In this document: positions 15,288-24,474 of the stretch, piece after piece | How positions within the stretch are numbered: the stretch's first letter is position 1 | How the letters are laid out: every line of letters begins with the position of its first letter | From: Bacteroidota bacterium | GTDB taxonomy: Bacteria; Bacteroidota; Bacteroidia; Bacteroidales; F082 | Assembly (NCBI GenBank): GCA_018830105.1 | Contig: JAHJTC010000008.1 | Location: 19,334-83,333, forward strand | Length of the DNA: 64,000 bases | Reading direction: 5' to 3' | The notes under the pieces: model-generated | The model's input: the letters and a program-made list of their open reading frames with translations, nothing else | Told to the model about the DNA's origin: nothing | Database searches by the model: none | Program-made: the position numbers and the translations under genes

Positions 15288-18236
15288 ATGAAAAAATTTA
15301 CTTTGTTGGCTACAATCTTAGTTCTGGCCGTAATTTCAATGGGACAAAATCAGTTACCAATAAAACAACTGTTAGATTTTCATTCGGGGGCTAAAAGTCC
15401 AAAAAAGAATTTTAACAAGTCATTTCCTACTGGTACAACGATGTATCGGGTATTTAAGAACAGCAACAGCAAATTGGCTGATGACTACGGCAATCCACCA
15501 TCGTGGAGCAACCTGCTGCATTTTGGTGGATCAGGAACAGATCACGGGTATGACGTTATCACTGACGAAAATGGTGATATTTATGCATGTGGTTCCTTTA
15601 GCGGAATGATTAAACATGGTGACATCACATGGAACAGCACAGGCCACTGGGATGGCTGGGTAGCAAAATATCAGGCTGACGGAACACCGACATGGTTTAA
15701 GCAAATTCAGGCATCCACGAATGATTTTGTTGAAATATTTGGTGTTAATATTGATCAAAATGGAAATATCCTCATCACCGGATACCACACCGGCGTTATT
15801 CAACTTGATGGAATACAACTAAACTCCATTTCAGAACAAAGTTTGTTTTTTGCCAGACTTGATCCGGATGGGAACACTTTAATGGCAAAAAATCACGGCA
15901 ATAGTGCATACCTCGAAACCGGTACAGTGATCGATACGGATGAGAACAATAACATTTATATAATTGGAACTACCGATGGAAATATTAGTTTTTTATCAAC
16001 CTCCCTTATTTTAAAATATGATCATGAAGGCAATTTGCTTTATTCCGAGTATTCGCAGGAGAACTACATGGACATGAAAGTGAAAGGACAAAACATTTAC
16101 TTCGCTGGCACTGTCAATGAGGAGGGCTATATCGGAGATTTCTTTCTCGACCCTGTTTGGCACAGCGATGCATTTATTGCTAAAGCAAATCTTGATCTTG
16201 AATATAATTGGGTAGTAATGGCCAATCATGGAGAAACTGGGGGGGACAGTCATGCTGTAGCTATGGATGTAGATGATCAGGAAAATATTTATATCACAGG
16301 AGAGAACAGAGTAAATATTGGATTTGGCGAAGCTATATTGTCGCCTCATAATGGAAGCTTTGTTTTGAGAGCTGATGAAAATGGTGAAATATCATGGCTA
16401 AGTGGTTTTTCTGAAATTTACCATTCACCAAAAACACTATCTATAGGCGGTAGCAATAATTTGCTGGTAATTACAAGAGATAATATAATCACTTTCTATT
16501 TGCTCGATGGATTCATGCAAAATGAAATTGGTATCGATCAGGATTTTGAAAACTGCATATTCAACACACAAACCAATGAATTCATTAATATCGGCAGTGA
16601 TTCTCAGAAAGTCTGTATGCATGCCTTCGATACCAATCTGAATACACAATGGAATATCCAATATGAAGGAGATGCCGCAAGCAGTTATGTGATAAATGCC
16701 CGAGGCGATAAATATGGAAATACATATTCGCTTAATTCAACTTCAAATACGATTGAATATCAAGGCACAGAGATAGAAAATGGCTTATTCTTTGTAAAGC
16801 AAAACAGTGCCGGGGAAATATTATGGTTACACAATTTTCCTGATGTATTTATGATGCCGGAATACGGTAGTTTTCTTGAGATTGACACGGTAAATGGTTT
16901 CGTATATATAATCGGGTATTTTGAAGAATCTTTTATCGTTCCGGGAATCGAGACCCTGGTGGCTGGTGAAGACGGAAGTATATTTATTCTGAAATATAAT
17001 TTTGAAGGGAGTTTTCAATGGGCCAGTCAAATGGACTTTGATCCGTGGGGATTGAGTTTGGCAACATCAGCAACTGGAAACCTATTTATCAGCGGTTCAT
17101 TTGATGGAACAGTCACCATTGGTGATGAAACACTGACCTCTTTGGGTGAAACTGATTTCTTTATTTCGAGAATCAACAGCGATGGTACTTTTTCATGGGC
17201 CACAGGAGTAGGCGGAGCACATGATATAGATTATTTTTGTACTATTGCAGCTAATGATGTTGATGAAGTATATTTCGCTGGCGAGATACTATCATCTGAA
17301 GTATTTTTTGAAAATTATCAATTAACATTGAATCAAGGAGATGGAAATATTGTTTTTGCAAAATTTGACGGGAACGGAAACCTGCAATGGGCCACATCAA
17401 AAGCAGGCAGCCTAAAATATGAAGGTTGGGGAGATGATTACTGTTGGCCAACCGGACTGGAAACCGATACCGACGGGAATGTATTCATGAAGGGCTGGCA
17501 CGGTGACTCAACTTATTTTGATAATGTTATGTTAAGAAGTCCATATTATGCTTTGAGTAAATTCATTGCCAAATTTAATCCGGAAGGGAATACCATCTGG
17601 GCAAAGTCAATAAATGAAACCAGAGTTGGTATGGATTATAACCAGATGAGCACAGATGAAGCCGGAAATGCCTACGTTGGCATTTCAGTTCGGGATACCA
17701 TTTACTTTGAGGACATTTATATGTATCCTTGTTCTGAGAGCAACGATTTGCTGGTAGCAAAATATAATCCGGATGGCATGCTTGAATGGGCGAAATTCAT
17801 ACAGGGACAGAGAACCTTCGGTTACGCTCCGAGCATTACAAGTGTTTCGGCGCTGAGCAATGACTATGTGCTGTGTACGGGATATTTTACAGGAATGCTT
17901 GAATTTGGAGAAGAATCACTAAATGCTGATAACTACCATGGCTTTATGGTTTCAATTGGTCAGATTACAGGTATCCTTGAAAATGACGGAGTAAAAAATA
18001 TTCCACTTATCAGGGTTTACCCCAATCCATCCGATAACCTGGTTAATATTATACTGCCTTCTTACTGCAAATTTGATGTCTCATTAAAAGATAACACAGG
18101 CCGAACCGTTGTGGAAAAAACTTCTAACATTGGAGATCAGCACCTTATGGATGTATCAACCCTGCCAGGCGGGATCTATTATTTGATAATTGAGGCTGAA
18201 GATAGCACCGAAATCATAAAACTGATACTTGAATAA
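15288..18236 (+). CDS. Large secreted beta-propeller-like repeat protein with T9SS sorting domain
   Basis: 982 aa. The start at 15288 (MKKFTLLATILVLAV) gives a clean signal peptide ending at SMGQ. The body is built from about 50-residue SBBP-like repeats of the type DENGNIYVTGxF... FVAKYNPDGxLxWAK, which suggests one or more beta-propellers. The last 80 residues (from about IRVYPNPSDNLVNI) are a type A T9SS C-terminal domain with the YPNPS motif and a final LPGGIYYLIIEAE strand pair, so it is exported and probably attached to the cell surface. Binding or adhesion is likely but unproven. The gene follows the dndC fragment directly. Confidence 0.92.
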   Translation: MKKFTLLATILVLAVISMGQNQLPIKQLLDFHSGAKSPKKNFNKSFPTGTTMYRVFKNSNSKLADDYGNPPSWSNLLHFGGSGTDHGYDVITDENGDIYACGSFSGMIKHGDITWNSTGHWDGWVAKYQADGTPTWFKQIQASTNDFVEIFGVNIDQNGNILITGYHTGVIQLDGIQLNSISEQSLFFARLDPDGNTLMAKNHGNSAYLETGTVIDTDENNNIYIIGTTDGNISFLSTSLILKYDHEGNLLYSEYSQENYMDMKVKGQNIYFAGTVNEEGYIGDFFLDPVWHSDAFIAKANLDLEYNWVVMANHGETGGDSHAVAMDVDDQENIYITGENRVNIGFGEAILSPHNGSFVLRADENGEISWLSGFSEIYHSPKTLSIGGSNNLLVITRDNIITFYLLDGFMQNEIGIDQDFENCIFNTQTNEFINIGSDSQKVCMHAFDTNLNTQWNIQYEGDAASSYVINARGDKYGNTYSLNSTSNTIEYQGTEIENGLFFVKQNSAGEILWLHNFPDVFMMPEYGSFLEIDTVNGFVYIIGYFEESFIVPGIETLVAGEDGSIFILKYNFEGSFQWASQMDFDPWGLSLATSATGNLFISGSFDGTVTIGDETLTSLGETDFFISRINSDGTFSWATGVGGAHDIDYFCTIAANDVDEVYFAGEILSSEVFFENYQLTLNQGDGNIVFAKFDGNGNLQWATSKAGSLKYEGWGDDYCWPTGLETDTDGNVFMKGWHGDSTYFDNVMLRSPYYALSKFIAKFNPEGNTIWAKSINETRVGMDYNQMSTDEAGNAYVGISVRDTIYFEDIYMYPCSESNDLLVAKYNPDGMLEWAKFIQGQRTFGYAPSITSVSALSNDYVLCTGYFTGMLEFGEESLNADNYHGFMVSIGQITGILENDGVKNIPLIRVYPNPSDNLVNIILPSYCKFDVSLKDNTGRTVVEKTSNIGDQHLMDVSTLPGGIYYLIIEAEDSTEIIKLILE

Positions 18237-18570
18237 ATCTCAATTTCCTGGCTTTTAGAATTTATTGCAGGTTATGACTTTATGGACAGACATAGGGGCA
18301 AATAACAGGCGTTTCGACTTGTTCTGGTTGGGTCTAGGTAGTTAGACTTGGCTCGTACTTCAGCACATACACACCCCAAAACCGGCATATCGAATCAGGA
18401 AAGCTCCACTTATGCGATCACCTTACGAATGAATTTTTCCGGAATTAAGGATGGTAATCTACTGAGAACGATAGCAAAAGAGCCAGCTCAAAAGTGATGG
18501 TCAAGCATTGATTTAGGGTTTTACCTTAAACCCCAAAAAAGCTTCAACTTCTAAAGCAGGAATTTTACCC
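18237..18570. other. Intergenic region without recognised features
   Basis: 334 bases between the convergent T9SS protein and the sulfur operon. I see no reading frame with family likeness, no long hairpin with a T-run and no promoter match. Confidence 0.5.
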
Positions 18571-19182
18571 TCAACACCCCCCGGAAGCAGCCACTACCTT
18601 CACGGCGCCGGGCACTACAGATTGATTGGCATTCGCTTTTTTATTGCCGCTGGCTTGTCCTTTAAAGAAGCGACCGTAATCGAAACGGGCTTTTTCAGCT
18701 TGGGCGTTGTAAAAATCGGCCTGCAATTCCTGCCCCAGCACCTGATCCGTAAAGGCAGCATCATTGGCCAAAGCAGTGATATTGTTTACGCCTTTGGCCA
18801 TCAGTAGTTGCACCGCCATCACTGCTTCTGATTCTTTCGCGCCAACGACCAGCAGCTTATCCGCTTTTTTGATGGCTTTCAGCTGATCCGAATCCAGCAG
18901 CGCGGCAAAAGGAACTTTAAGCACTGCGCCAAAAGCATCCTTGCTTTTCAGCGAGCCACTCAGATCGAGCAGGGTAAAATCTTTCAGCGATTGATCGGCT
19001 TGCATGGCCTTTAATTGTTGTGGTTTTACCAACACCTTTTCGTGTGCTGTTTGTTCCAGCACCGCTTCATTGGTCAGGCTGTAAGCCGGCGCCATCCACC
19101 ATTGAACAACTATCACAGCCAGCAGCGCAAGCACGAAAAGCAGCGCGGCATTGGCAAGCATTTTATTATTGATTGTATTCAT
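18571..19182 (-). CDS. Membrane-anchored rhodanese-like protein, catalytic cysteine lost, C-terminal GGC tail
   Basis: 203 aa, last gene of the sulfur operon, 18 bp after the YeeE-rhodanese fusion. An N-terminal transmembrane helix (about 8-28) is followed by a rhodanese-like domain (KDFTLLDLSGSLKSKDAFGAV, then KVPFAALLD). Where the active-site cysteine loop should be, the sequence reads LLVVGAKESEAVMAV, so the nucleophile is absent. A linker rich in K, A and N follows (about 165-195), and the protein ends SGGC-stop. The only cysteine is the last residue. It may act as a scaffold or as a persulfide acceptor through the tail (inference). Orientation of the helix suggests a periplasmic domain, but this is not certain. 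Confidence 0.8.
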   Translation of the reverse strand: MNTINNKMLANAALLFVLALLAVIVVQWWMAPAYSLTNEAVLEQTAHEKVLVKPQQLKAMQADQSLKDFTLLDLSGSLKSKDAFGAVLKVPFAALLDSDQLKAIKKADKLLVVGAKESEAVMAVQLLMAKGVNNITALANDAAFTDQVLGQELQADFYNAQAEKARFDYGRFFKGQASGNKKANANQSVVPGAVKVVAASGGC

Positions 19183-19200
19183 GTGTTTATTTTTTTCGTT

Positions 19201-20427
19201 TTAACAACCTCCCTGGCCAGCCGGCGGGGCTTCCATTTCCACGATGGTGGTCACAGGTTTGGCTTTTTTATTGATCTTTTGCGCAGCTTCTCCCGACTGG
19301 AAAGCTTCGCGTGCACGCTCGATAAAGCGTGCATCGAATTGTTGCATTTCGCTGTATTTGTCGGGTTTGTTTTCGGCCTGGAAAATGGTATAAAAGAACT
19401 GGTTCAATCCACCTCTGAGCACAAAAACGTTTTTCAGTCCGCTTCTTCTCAGCGTCATCCAGGCCTGATTGGCATCAGTATCGTCGAAACCAAAAAACAA
19501 AATAGGCTGTTTTTTCTCACCCAGCAGCTTTTTGTAGCCCATATCCAGCACCTTGGCTACCGGAATATGCAGTGCTCCGGGAAGCGTAAATTCAGCGAAG
19601 GCGGCATCATTGCGTACATCTACCAGCACGAAATTATTCTCCTTGGGATTGAGCAGTTTATAGGCCAGTTCGTCCGTATCTACATATTGTTTTCCTTCGG
19701 CAGCTTCTGTTAAAAGGGTTTTGGCATCCGTTTCGAACCATTTGCTGCGCGGACTGTCAGGTAATAGCAATATCAGCAAGGCAACGCCCAGCATCAGTAA
19801 GACAGGTCCTACATAAAGCGGCGCAAACAAACCCTTGCGAGGCTCCAGGCCATTCACCTTGTCTTCTATTTTGCGCGTTACGATAAAGGCAGCCAGCGCC
19901 ACCAGTACGAGCAAAAACACAAACCATTCACGGTTCATATTAAGGCTATCAAAAATGAATACCCTGCCCAGATCGCCACTGGTATAAAGCGGTGCAAACT
20001 CATCATAAAACGAACCGAAGAAGAAGACACCAATCATCAGCCCCAGCACAAATACCATGGCATCTATTTTTCCTATAACGGCGGCCACCATGCTGGTTCC
20101 GGGGCAAAAACCACCCAAAATAAAGCCAAATCCCATAATCGCACCACCAACGAGTGCCGACCACAGAAAAGTGGGGTTGATATAGAGTAAATCATAGTTG
20201 ACCCAGCCCATATAGTTGAACAACAACAGGCCGAGGGCAGCGGTGATGGCAGCGGTAAAAAACACGCGCAACACCACAAAATCATAGCCGTAAAAAACAC
20301 CCGCCAGTTTGCGAGAATTGGAAAAGCCACCCTGTTCGAGCACATAGCCGAAGCCCAATCCGATCACAAAAGCAAAAAATAAATTCAGGTCGGGGTTAAC
20401 GAATCCTTGAGGAATTAATGGTCCCAT
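19201..20427 (-). CDS. YeeE/YedE-type transporter half fused to a degenerate rhodanese domain, GGC tail
   Basis: 408 aa. Residues 1-140 are a Sulf_transp (YeeE/YedE) half with the signature GFILGGFCPGTSMVAA, whose cysteine is the conserved sulfur-contacting residue in thiosulfate importers of the TsuA type. Further membrane helices follow up to about residue 220, then a rhodanese domain (VLVDVRNDAAFAEFTLPGALHIPV) in which the catalytic loop reads FFGFDDTDANQA, without cysteine. A basic linker leads to the terminal GQGGC. It pairs with the other YeeE half, 12 bp upstream. Import of thiosulfate or another sulfane-sulfur compound is inferred from the family. Confidence 0.88.
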   Translation of the reverse strand: MGPLIPQGFVNPDLNLFFAFVIGLGFGYVLEQGGFSNSRKLAGVFYGYDFVVLRVFFTAAITAALGLLLFNYMGWVNYDLLYINPTFLWSALVGGAIMGFGFILGGFCPGTSMVAAVIGKIDAMVFVLGLMIGVFFFGSFYDEFAPLYTSGDLGRVFIFDSLNMNREWFVFLLVLVALAAFIVTRKIEDKVNGLEPRKGLFAPLYVGPVLLMLGVALLILLLPDSPRSKWFETDAKTLLTEAAEGKQYVDTDELAYKLLNPKENNFVLVDVRNDAAFAEFTLPGALHIPVAKVLDMGYKKLLGEKKQPILFFGFDDTDANQAWMTLRRSGLKNVFVLRGGLNQFFYTIFQAENKPDKYSEMQQFDARFIERAREAFQSGEAAQKINKKAKPVTTIVEMEAPPAGQGGC

Positions 20428-20439
20428 AAGTTCTTGTGT

Positions 20440-20967
20440 TTATCCGTTGATCCAAAGTTTTCTAAAAAAGTAAGCGACGACGAAGCCTGTTCCAAAGATG
20501 GCCATCATTGTAAGGAAGCCTGCTGTTGAAAGCACGGCCATGCCGCTGAGGGCAGCGCCGCTCGTACAGCCTCGTCCAAACTGCGCGCCTACGCCAAAAA
20601 GTATCCCGCCAAGGCCAGCAAAAATCAGCCTTTTAGCATTACTAATACGTGGCCCTTTGTCGATGGCAAATCCTGCCCTTCCCGACATAAAGCCGCTGAA
20701 AAAGGCACCACCAAGCACGCCCATGGTGAGGTAAACCAGCCAGTTTTTCATCGGACGGCCATCGCCTGTGGCAAAAAAGGAAGCATAAAAGGAGTTTTGC
20801 TCGGCATAGTCTGGTGCAATACTCCCTATGGTTTCTATTACAACACTTTTAGCTGCACCACTGGCGCCCAATCCGCGCCCTGTAATAAAAAATGCAGCCA
20901 GCAATACCAAACCCAGCAGGAATCCGGCCAGGTAAGGGTTCATATACGGTTTAGGTTTTTGTTCCAT
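20440..20967 (-). CDS. YeeE/YedE-type transporter, other half
   Basis: 175 aa; the start at 20967 lies 13 bp after the upstream stop, while the longer frame to 21024 would overlap that gene. Multi-pass membrane protein with the second Sulf_transp signature, GAQFGRGCTSGAALSG, containing the conserved cysteine. The two halves of the transporter fold are thus encoded by adjacent genes, and together give both conserved GxxC centres of full-length YeeE. A periplasmic or membrane-edge loop (about 45-75) is longer than usual. It should form a complex with the fusion protein encoded next. Confidence 0.88.
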   Translation of the reverse strand: MEQKPKPYMNPYLAGFLLGLVLLAAFFITGRGLGASGAAKSVVIETIGSIAPDYAEQNSFYASFFATGDGRPMKNWLVYLTMGVLGGAFFSGFMSGRAGFAIDKGPRISNAKRLIFAGLGGILFGVGAQFGRGCTSGAALSGMAVLSTAGFLTMMAIFGTGFVVAYFFRKLWING

Positions 20968-20980
20968 AGCGTTTATGTTT

Positions 20981-22045
20981 TTAGCATCCACCCTGCACAG
21001 ATTTAATCTCAACGGCAGGCGCATTGTCAGGCACAGCCTGTGTGGCAGTGGATAAGGGTAAATTATTTTTGTGAATATCAGACCAGTAATGACCGGCTTT
21101 CTTTTCGATATCTATCAGCGTTTCGTTGATAAAGGCGTTGGTACCAAACTTCACGGAATAGGCATCGTAGCCCAGCATTTTGAGGTAGGCCACAACCGCA
21201 GCGCTGTGCTGTCCGGTGAAGCAATACACGGCAATGGGTTGATCCGTTGGCAAAGTGCTTAGATCGGTAGTGGTGAGTAAGGCTTGTTTGGGGGTGTATT
21301 GTACCGCACCAGGCAGATGGCCGGGATTGATGTATTTATCTTCGGGCCAGTAATTGATCACGAAGTATTTGTCAGGATTGTCGATAATGGCTTTGTAATC
21401 GATCAGGAAGCTGTTGCTGGGCTTGCTAAGCAGGGTGTCGGCTTGTTCGAAAGCTATTTCAAGCGGCAGGCTCGCTGTGGTTTCTATTTCAGGATAAGCA
21501 CCTTTGGCCGGCTTGGGATGGCTTTCGGTTTCCAGCTTACCAACCAAATCGTTTCCGATACTTTTGTCCCAGCCCGCTTCGGCTATGGCTTTGTTCCACG
21601 AACTCATTCCAAACCGCAGACTAAAGGTATTGTCATAGCCCAGCAGTCTTAAAATTCCGGTTGCAAAACCAGCAGTTTGTCCTTTGGCGCAAACCAATGC
21701 AATGGTATCAAAGGCTTGTGCATCAAGGGAATTGCGGAAATAATTCATCAAGCCTGTTGTTTGAATATTGACCGCGCCTTCGATATGGCCCGCTTCAAAT
21801 TCGATTTCAGGGCGCAGGTCGATCACCTTGATGTTGTGTGTGCGGTTTAGGTAAATATCGGCCGCATTGATGATTGCCGGCGCAATGTCACTGTTGATGT
21901 AATTGCCATGCTGCTCAAAATAAGCAGCAAGCTCAGCTCCCGAGTAACTTTTTGATGGGCTTTGCTGAAAACTTTCATCCTGCTGTTGGCATGCTGTAAA
22001 CAGCACTAATGCCGTCAGGATAAGACCTATTAAACGAAACTTCAT
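20981..22045 (-). CDS. Double-rhodanese lipoprotein with GGC tail
   Basis: 354 aa from the ATG at 22045, chosen because it lies just after the preceding stop and directly before a good lipoprotein leader (LVLFTAC, C19). It has two rhodanese domains, each with an intact catalytic loop: VCAKGQTAG in the first and YCFTGQHSA in the second. The protein ends VQGGC-stop. It should sit on the periplasmic face of a membrane and transfer sulfane sulfur between donors such as thiosulfate or polysulfide and an acceptor. It is the only one of the three GGC-tailed proteins with active rhodanese sites. Third gene of the six-gene operon. Confidence 0.9.
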   Translation of the reverse strand: MKFRLIGLILTALVLFTACQQQDESFQQSPSKSYSGAELAAYFEQHGNYINSDIAPAIINAADIYLNRTHNIKVIDLRPEIEFEAGHIEGAVNIQTTGLMNYFRNSLDAQAFDTIALVCAKGQTAGFATGILRLLGYDNTFSLRFGMSSWNKAIAEAGWDKSIGNDLVGKLETESHPKPAKGAYPEIETTASLPLEIAFEQADTLLSKPSNSFLIDYKAIIDNPDKYFVINYWPEDKYINPGHLPGAVQYTPKQALLTTTDLSTLPTDQPIAVYCFTGQHSAAVVAYLKMLGYDAYSVKFGTNAFINETLIDIEKKAGHYWSDIHKNNLPLSTATQAVPDNAPAVEIKSVQGGC

Positions 22046-22058
22046 CATAACGATTTGT

Positions 22059-22718
22059 TTACTTTTCTTCATCATTTTCTTTTTTTGAATCTTCATTTTC
22101 ATCCACGTCCAGCTCCTCCCAGCCGGTAATCATGGCTTTGAGGTTTGAAGTAACCGTGTGTCCTGTGGTAATCAGGTAAAGATGCACAATCACAAATGCC
22201 ATCAGAATGAAAGCCCCAAAAGTATGGATCAGGGCAATGATTTCCAGGTTGTCGATGGTAATAATTTCGATGCCGCCGTCCTGGGGATAGCGATAAAACA
22301 TATAGAGCAATCCCGATACCACCATCACTGGAATGATTAACACTTTAAGGCCAAGATAAACCAGCCTTTGCAGTGGATTCAGCTTACTAATCACCGTTTT
22401 CTTGGTGGGATGAGGCGCATTGCGAAAAATCCCGAAGAGGTAAAATTCAGCCTGTGCCCGCAGATTTTCAGTTGTGGGGATGTATTGCTTCCACTCTCCT
22501 GTGGTTACATGCCAGAAAATGGCAAAAATGATCAGGATGAGAAAAGCCCAAGCCGCTTTGTTGTGGAGATCCACAGCTGTTTCGTATCCAAACAAGGAGT
22601 ACGAACTATGAATTTCAAATCCGGTAAGTGCAAGCAGGAAGATGAGCAGGCTCTGATTCCAGTGCCAGAAGCGCTCGAAGCCTTTGTAAACGTATGCTTT
22701 TTTTGTGTTGTTACTCAT
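22059..22718 (-). CDS. Cytochrome b/b561-type membrane subunit
   Basis: 219 aa with four hydrophobic helices. Helix-associated histidines (FERFWHWNQ, AVDLHNKAAW, FAIFWHVTTGEW, ALIHTFGA, IVHLYLITTGH) match the Ni/Fe-hydrogenase b-type cytochrome/thiosulfate reductase cytochrome b family, which binds two b hemes and oxidises menaquinol. The C-terminal 25 residues are very acidic. It is encoded 11 bp after the octaheme cytochrome, so it most likely passes electrons from the quinone pool to that protein. Confidence 0.9.
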   Translation of the reverse strand: MSNNTKKAYVYKGFERFWHWNQSLLIFLLALTGFEIHSSYSLFGYETAVDLHNKAAWAFLILIIFAIFWHVTTGEWKQYIPTTENLRAQAEFYLFGIFRNAPHPTKKTVISKLNPLQRLVYLGLKVLIIPVMVVSGLLYMFYRYPQDGGIEIITIDNLEIIALIHTFGAFILMAFVIVHLYLITTGHTVTSNLKAMITGWEELDVDENEDSKKENDEEK

Positions 22719-22729
22719 GGGTTTTGTTT

Positions 22730-24325
22730 TTAATGGGTTTGGGCCAGATTTGATTTCCGCGCAGAAATTATACGAATCACCGCATGCACGGCCACACCAA
22801 TAAGCGATAAGATCAACAGCATCCTGCCGGCAAAATCCAACAGTTCGTTGCGGTCGCGGCCGGGCATATAAAAATCGTTGAGCGCTGCCAATCGACCGTT
22901 TTCAGGGGTGTGGCATTCTTTGCAGCTCACCGCTTCATCTGCATCTGATACCATGTGGTTCACAGGTAAGTACATTTCCGTTGCAACAAAATCATGTTTG
23001 CCGCTATAAGGCATATCTACATAAGCCATGCCTTCTTCAATGGCGCGCTCCCATTCCAGATCGAGCCAAAGTGCCCCTTTTCCCTTTTCCTTGTCCCAAA
23101 GCTTGGCCTGAATTATTGTAAGATTTTCTGTGTCGTAAGGCTGTCTGCCACGATGAACTTTTACCGGAATAATCTTACTGTCACGATCGCGATATTCTCC
23201 ATTCAGGGTGTTGATCTTGAGGAAAGGCTGCGTGGTATCCACTTTGTCGGTCATCAAATGATGATCAGCCGTACCGTTGAACCACATGTATTCAGGTTCC
23301 ACATTTTTTTCCCAGTCAAAATCACCTTTGATGGAAGCATAGGTGGCATTCCCCTCTTCGTCCAGTTCTTCATAGGCTTTACCATCTTTTTTGCGCGTGG
23401 CTGTCGACCAATCCCACGACATCTTTGTTTTGTTCACCTTGGCGTAGATCGGTATGTGACAGGTTTGACAGGAAACCTTAATCGAATGCTCGTTTAAAAT
23501 GGATTTTTGATGCGGGAAAGCTGTGTGGCACTCCTCGCAGCTCATGCGTTGCGTATTGGTGGAAGAAACGCCATAATAACGGCCCTTCATCACATGATTT
23601 TCGGCAGTATGGCAGTCCACACAACTCATATTTAAGCCATCAACGCCCATATGTACGTCCACATCGCGACCGGCTGTGAGCAGCGCCATTTCCAGGTCGC
23701 CATGCTTAACGTTGTTACCACCGCCACCGGTGAAGTGACAGGCACCACAGTTTTCACTTTTTGGCTGGCCAACATTAGCCAGAATTCTCTTGAAATCAGG
23801 GCCATTTTCGCCCATTACAGGATAACCCGCTCCACCACTTGCTTTTTTGTATGTTCCTGTATTATCATGACAAACAATACAGTCAATATTAAACTGGTTT
23901 TCAAAATCAAACTCCTTATCGTCCCAACCATAGCCGGCATGACATTTCATACAGCTTCCTTCGTTGGACTGCACCCCGGTACAAAAATTATTGATCAGGT
24001 TTTTCTTCCCAAGATAAGTCACGCCCCGCCCTGGAATATAAGCTTCACGTTCCCAGGTGAAGTGAGCACTTTGCAAAAGCTCATGACCACGCTCGGTGTG
24101 ACAAGTCAAACAGGCAGCTGTAATTTCATGGGGGTTGGTAAAATCCTGCTGCAGGATTTCCATTTTACCATGATCAACACCAGCCTGATGTTCGATCGGG
24201 TATTTGGCTTTCAGCTCTTCCAGCAGGGCGTTCTCGCCCTTGGGCTGACGCAAGGCTACCGTAACGATCACCAGGGGCGCAATAATGGCCAGAAAAAAGG
24301 TGAGCGCTTTAGTGAAATTTTTCAT
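22730..24325 (-). CDS. Octaheme c-type cytochrome of the tetrathionate reductase (OTR) family
   Basis: 531 aa from the ATG at 24325. An N-terminal signal anchor is followed by eight CxxCH motifs with first cysteines near residues 72, 125, 149, 193, 235, 263, 286 and 468; the third reads CIVCHDNTGTYKK, as in Shewanella OTR. A C-terminal transmembrane helix (about 504-520) anchors it to the membrane. OTR proteins reduce tetrathionate in vitro and also nitrite or hydroxylamine, so the natural substrate is open. The sulfur genes that follow favour tetrathionate or another polythionate. First gene of the operon, with a -7 box at 24391-24398. Confidence 0.93.
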   Translation of the reverse strand: MKNFTKALTFFLAIIAPLVIVTVALRQPKGENALLEELKAKYPIEHQAGVDHGKMEILQQDFTNPHEITAACLTCHTERGHELLQSAHFTWEREAYIPGRGVTYLGKKNLINNFCTGVQSNEGSCMKCHAGYGWDDKEFDFENQFNIDCIVCHDNTGTYKKASGGAGYPVMGENGPDFKRILANVGQPKSENCGACHFTGGGGNNVKHGDLEMALLTAGRDVDVHMGVDGLNMSCVDCHTAENHVMKGRYYGVSSTNTQRMSCEECHTAFPHQKSILNEHSIKVSCQTCHIPIYAKVNKTKMSWDWSTATRKKDGKAYEELDEEGNATYASIKGDFDWEKNVEPEYMWFNGTADHHLMTDKVDTTQPFLKINTLNGEYRDRDSKIIPVKVHRGRQPYDTENLTIIQAKLWDKEKGKGALWLDLEWERAIEEGMAYVDMPYSGKHDFVATEMYLPVNHMVSDADEAVSCKECHTPENGRLAALNDFYMPGRDRNELLDFAGRMLLILSLIGVAVHAVIRIISARKSNLAQTH

Positions 24326-24390
24326 TGAAGACATATCGTGTTGATTTTCAGTTATCTTTTATTGTTACAACTTTAACAGATAGATATATG

Positions 24391-24398
24391 CAAATGTA
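24391..24398 (-). promoter_or_regulatory. -7 promoter box of the sulfur operon
   Basis: The plus-strand bases read caaatgta, i.e. TACATTTG on the minus strand, an exact TAnnTTTG match. Transcription would start near 24384, some 60 bases before the ATG at 24325. Confidence 0.6.
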
Positions 24399-24474
24399 TA
24401 GATATATTCATTGTGCTGTAATAATTCCGCCTATTTAGGACGAGTCTAAATATGAGCATAAAATTAAGATTTTC

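Noticed and set aside
19015..19713. 232-aa plus-strand frame opposite the rhodanese genes
   Set aside because: It runs across two real genes and their gap on the other strand and has no signature.
20981..21000. Selenocysteine or read-through at the GGC-stop ends
   Set aside because: Two of the three stop codons are TAA, and the third (TGA) has no SECIS-like hairpin or homology after it; the ends look genuine.
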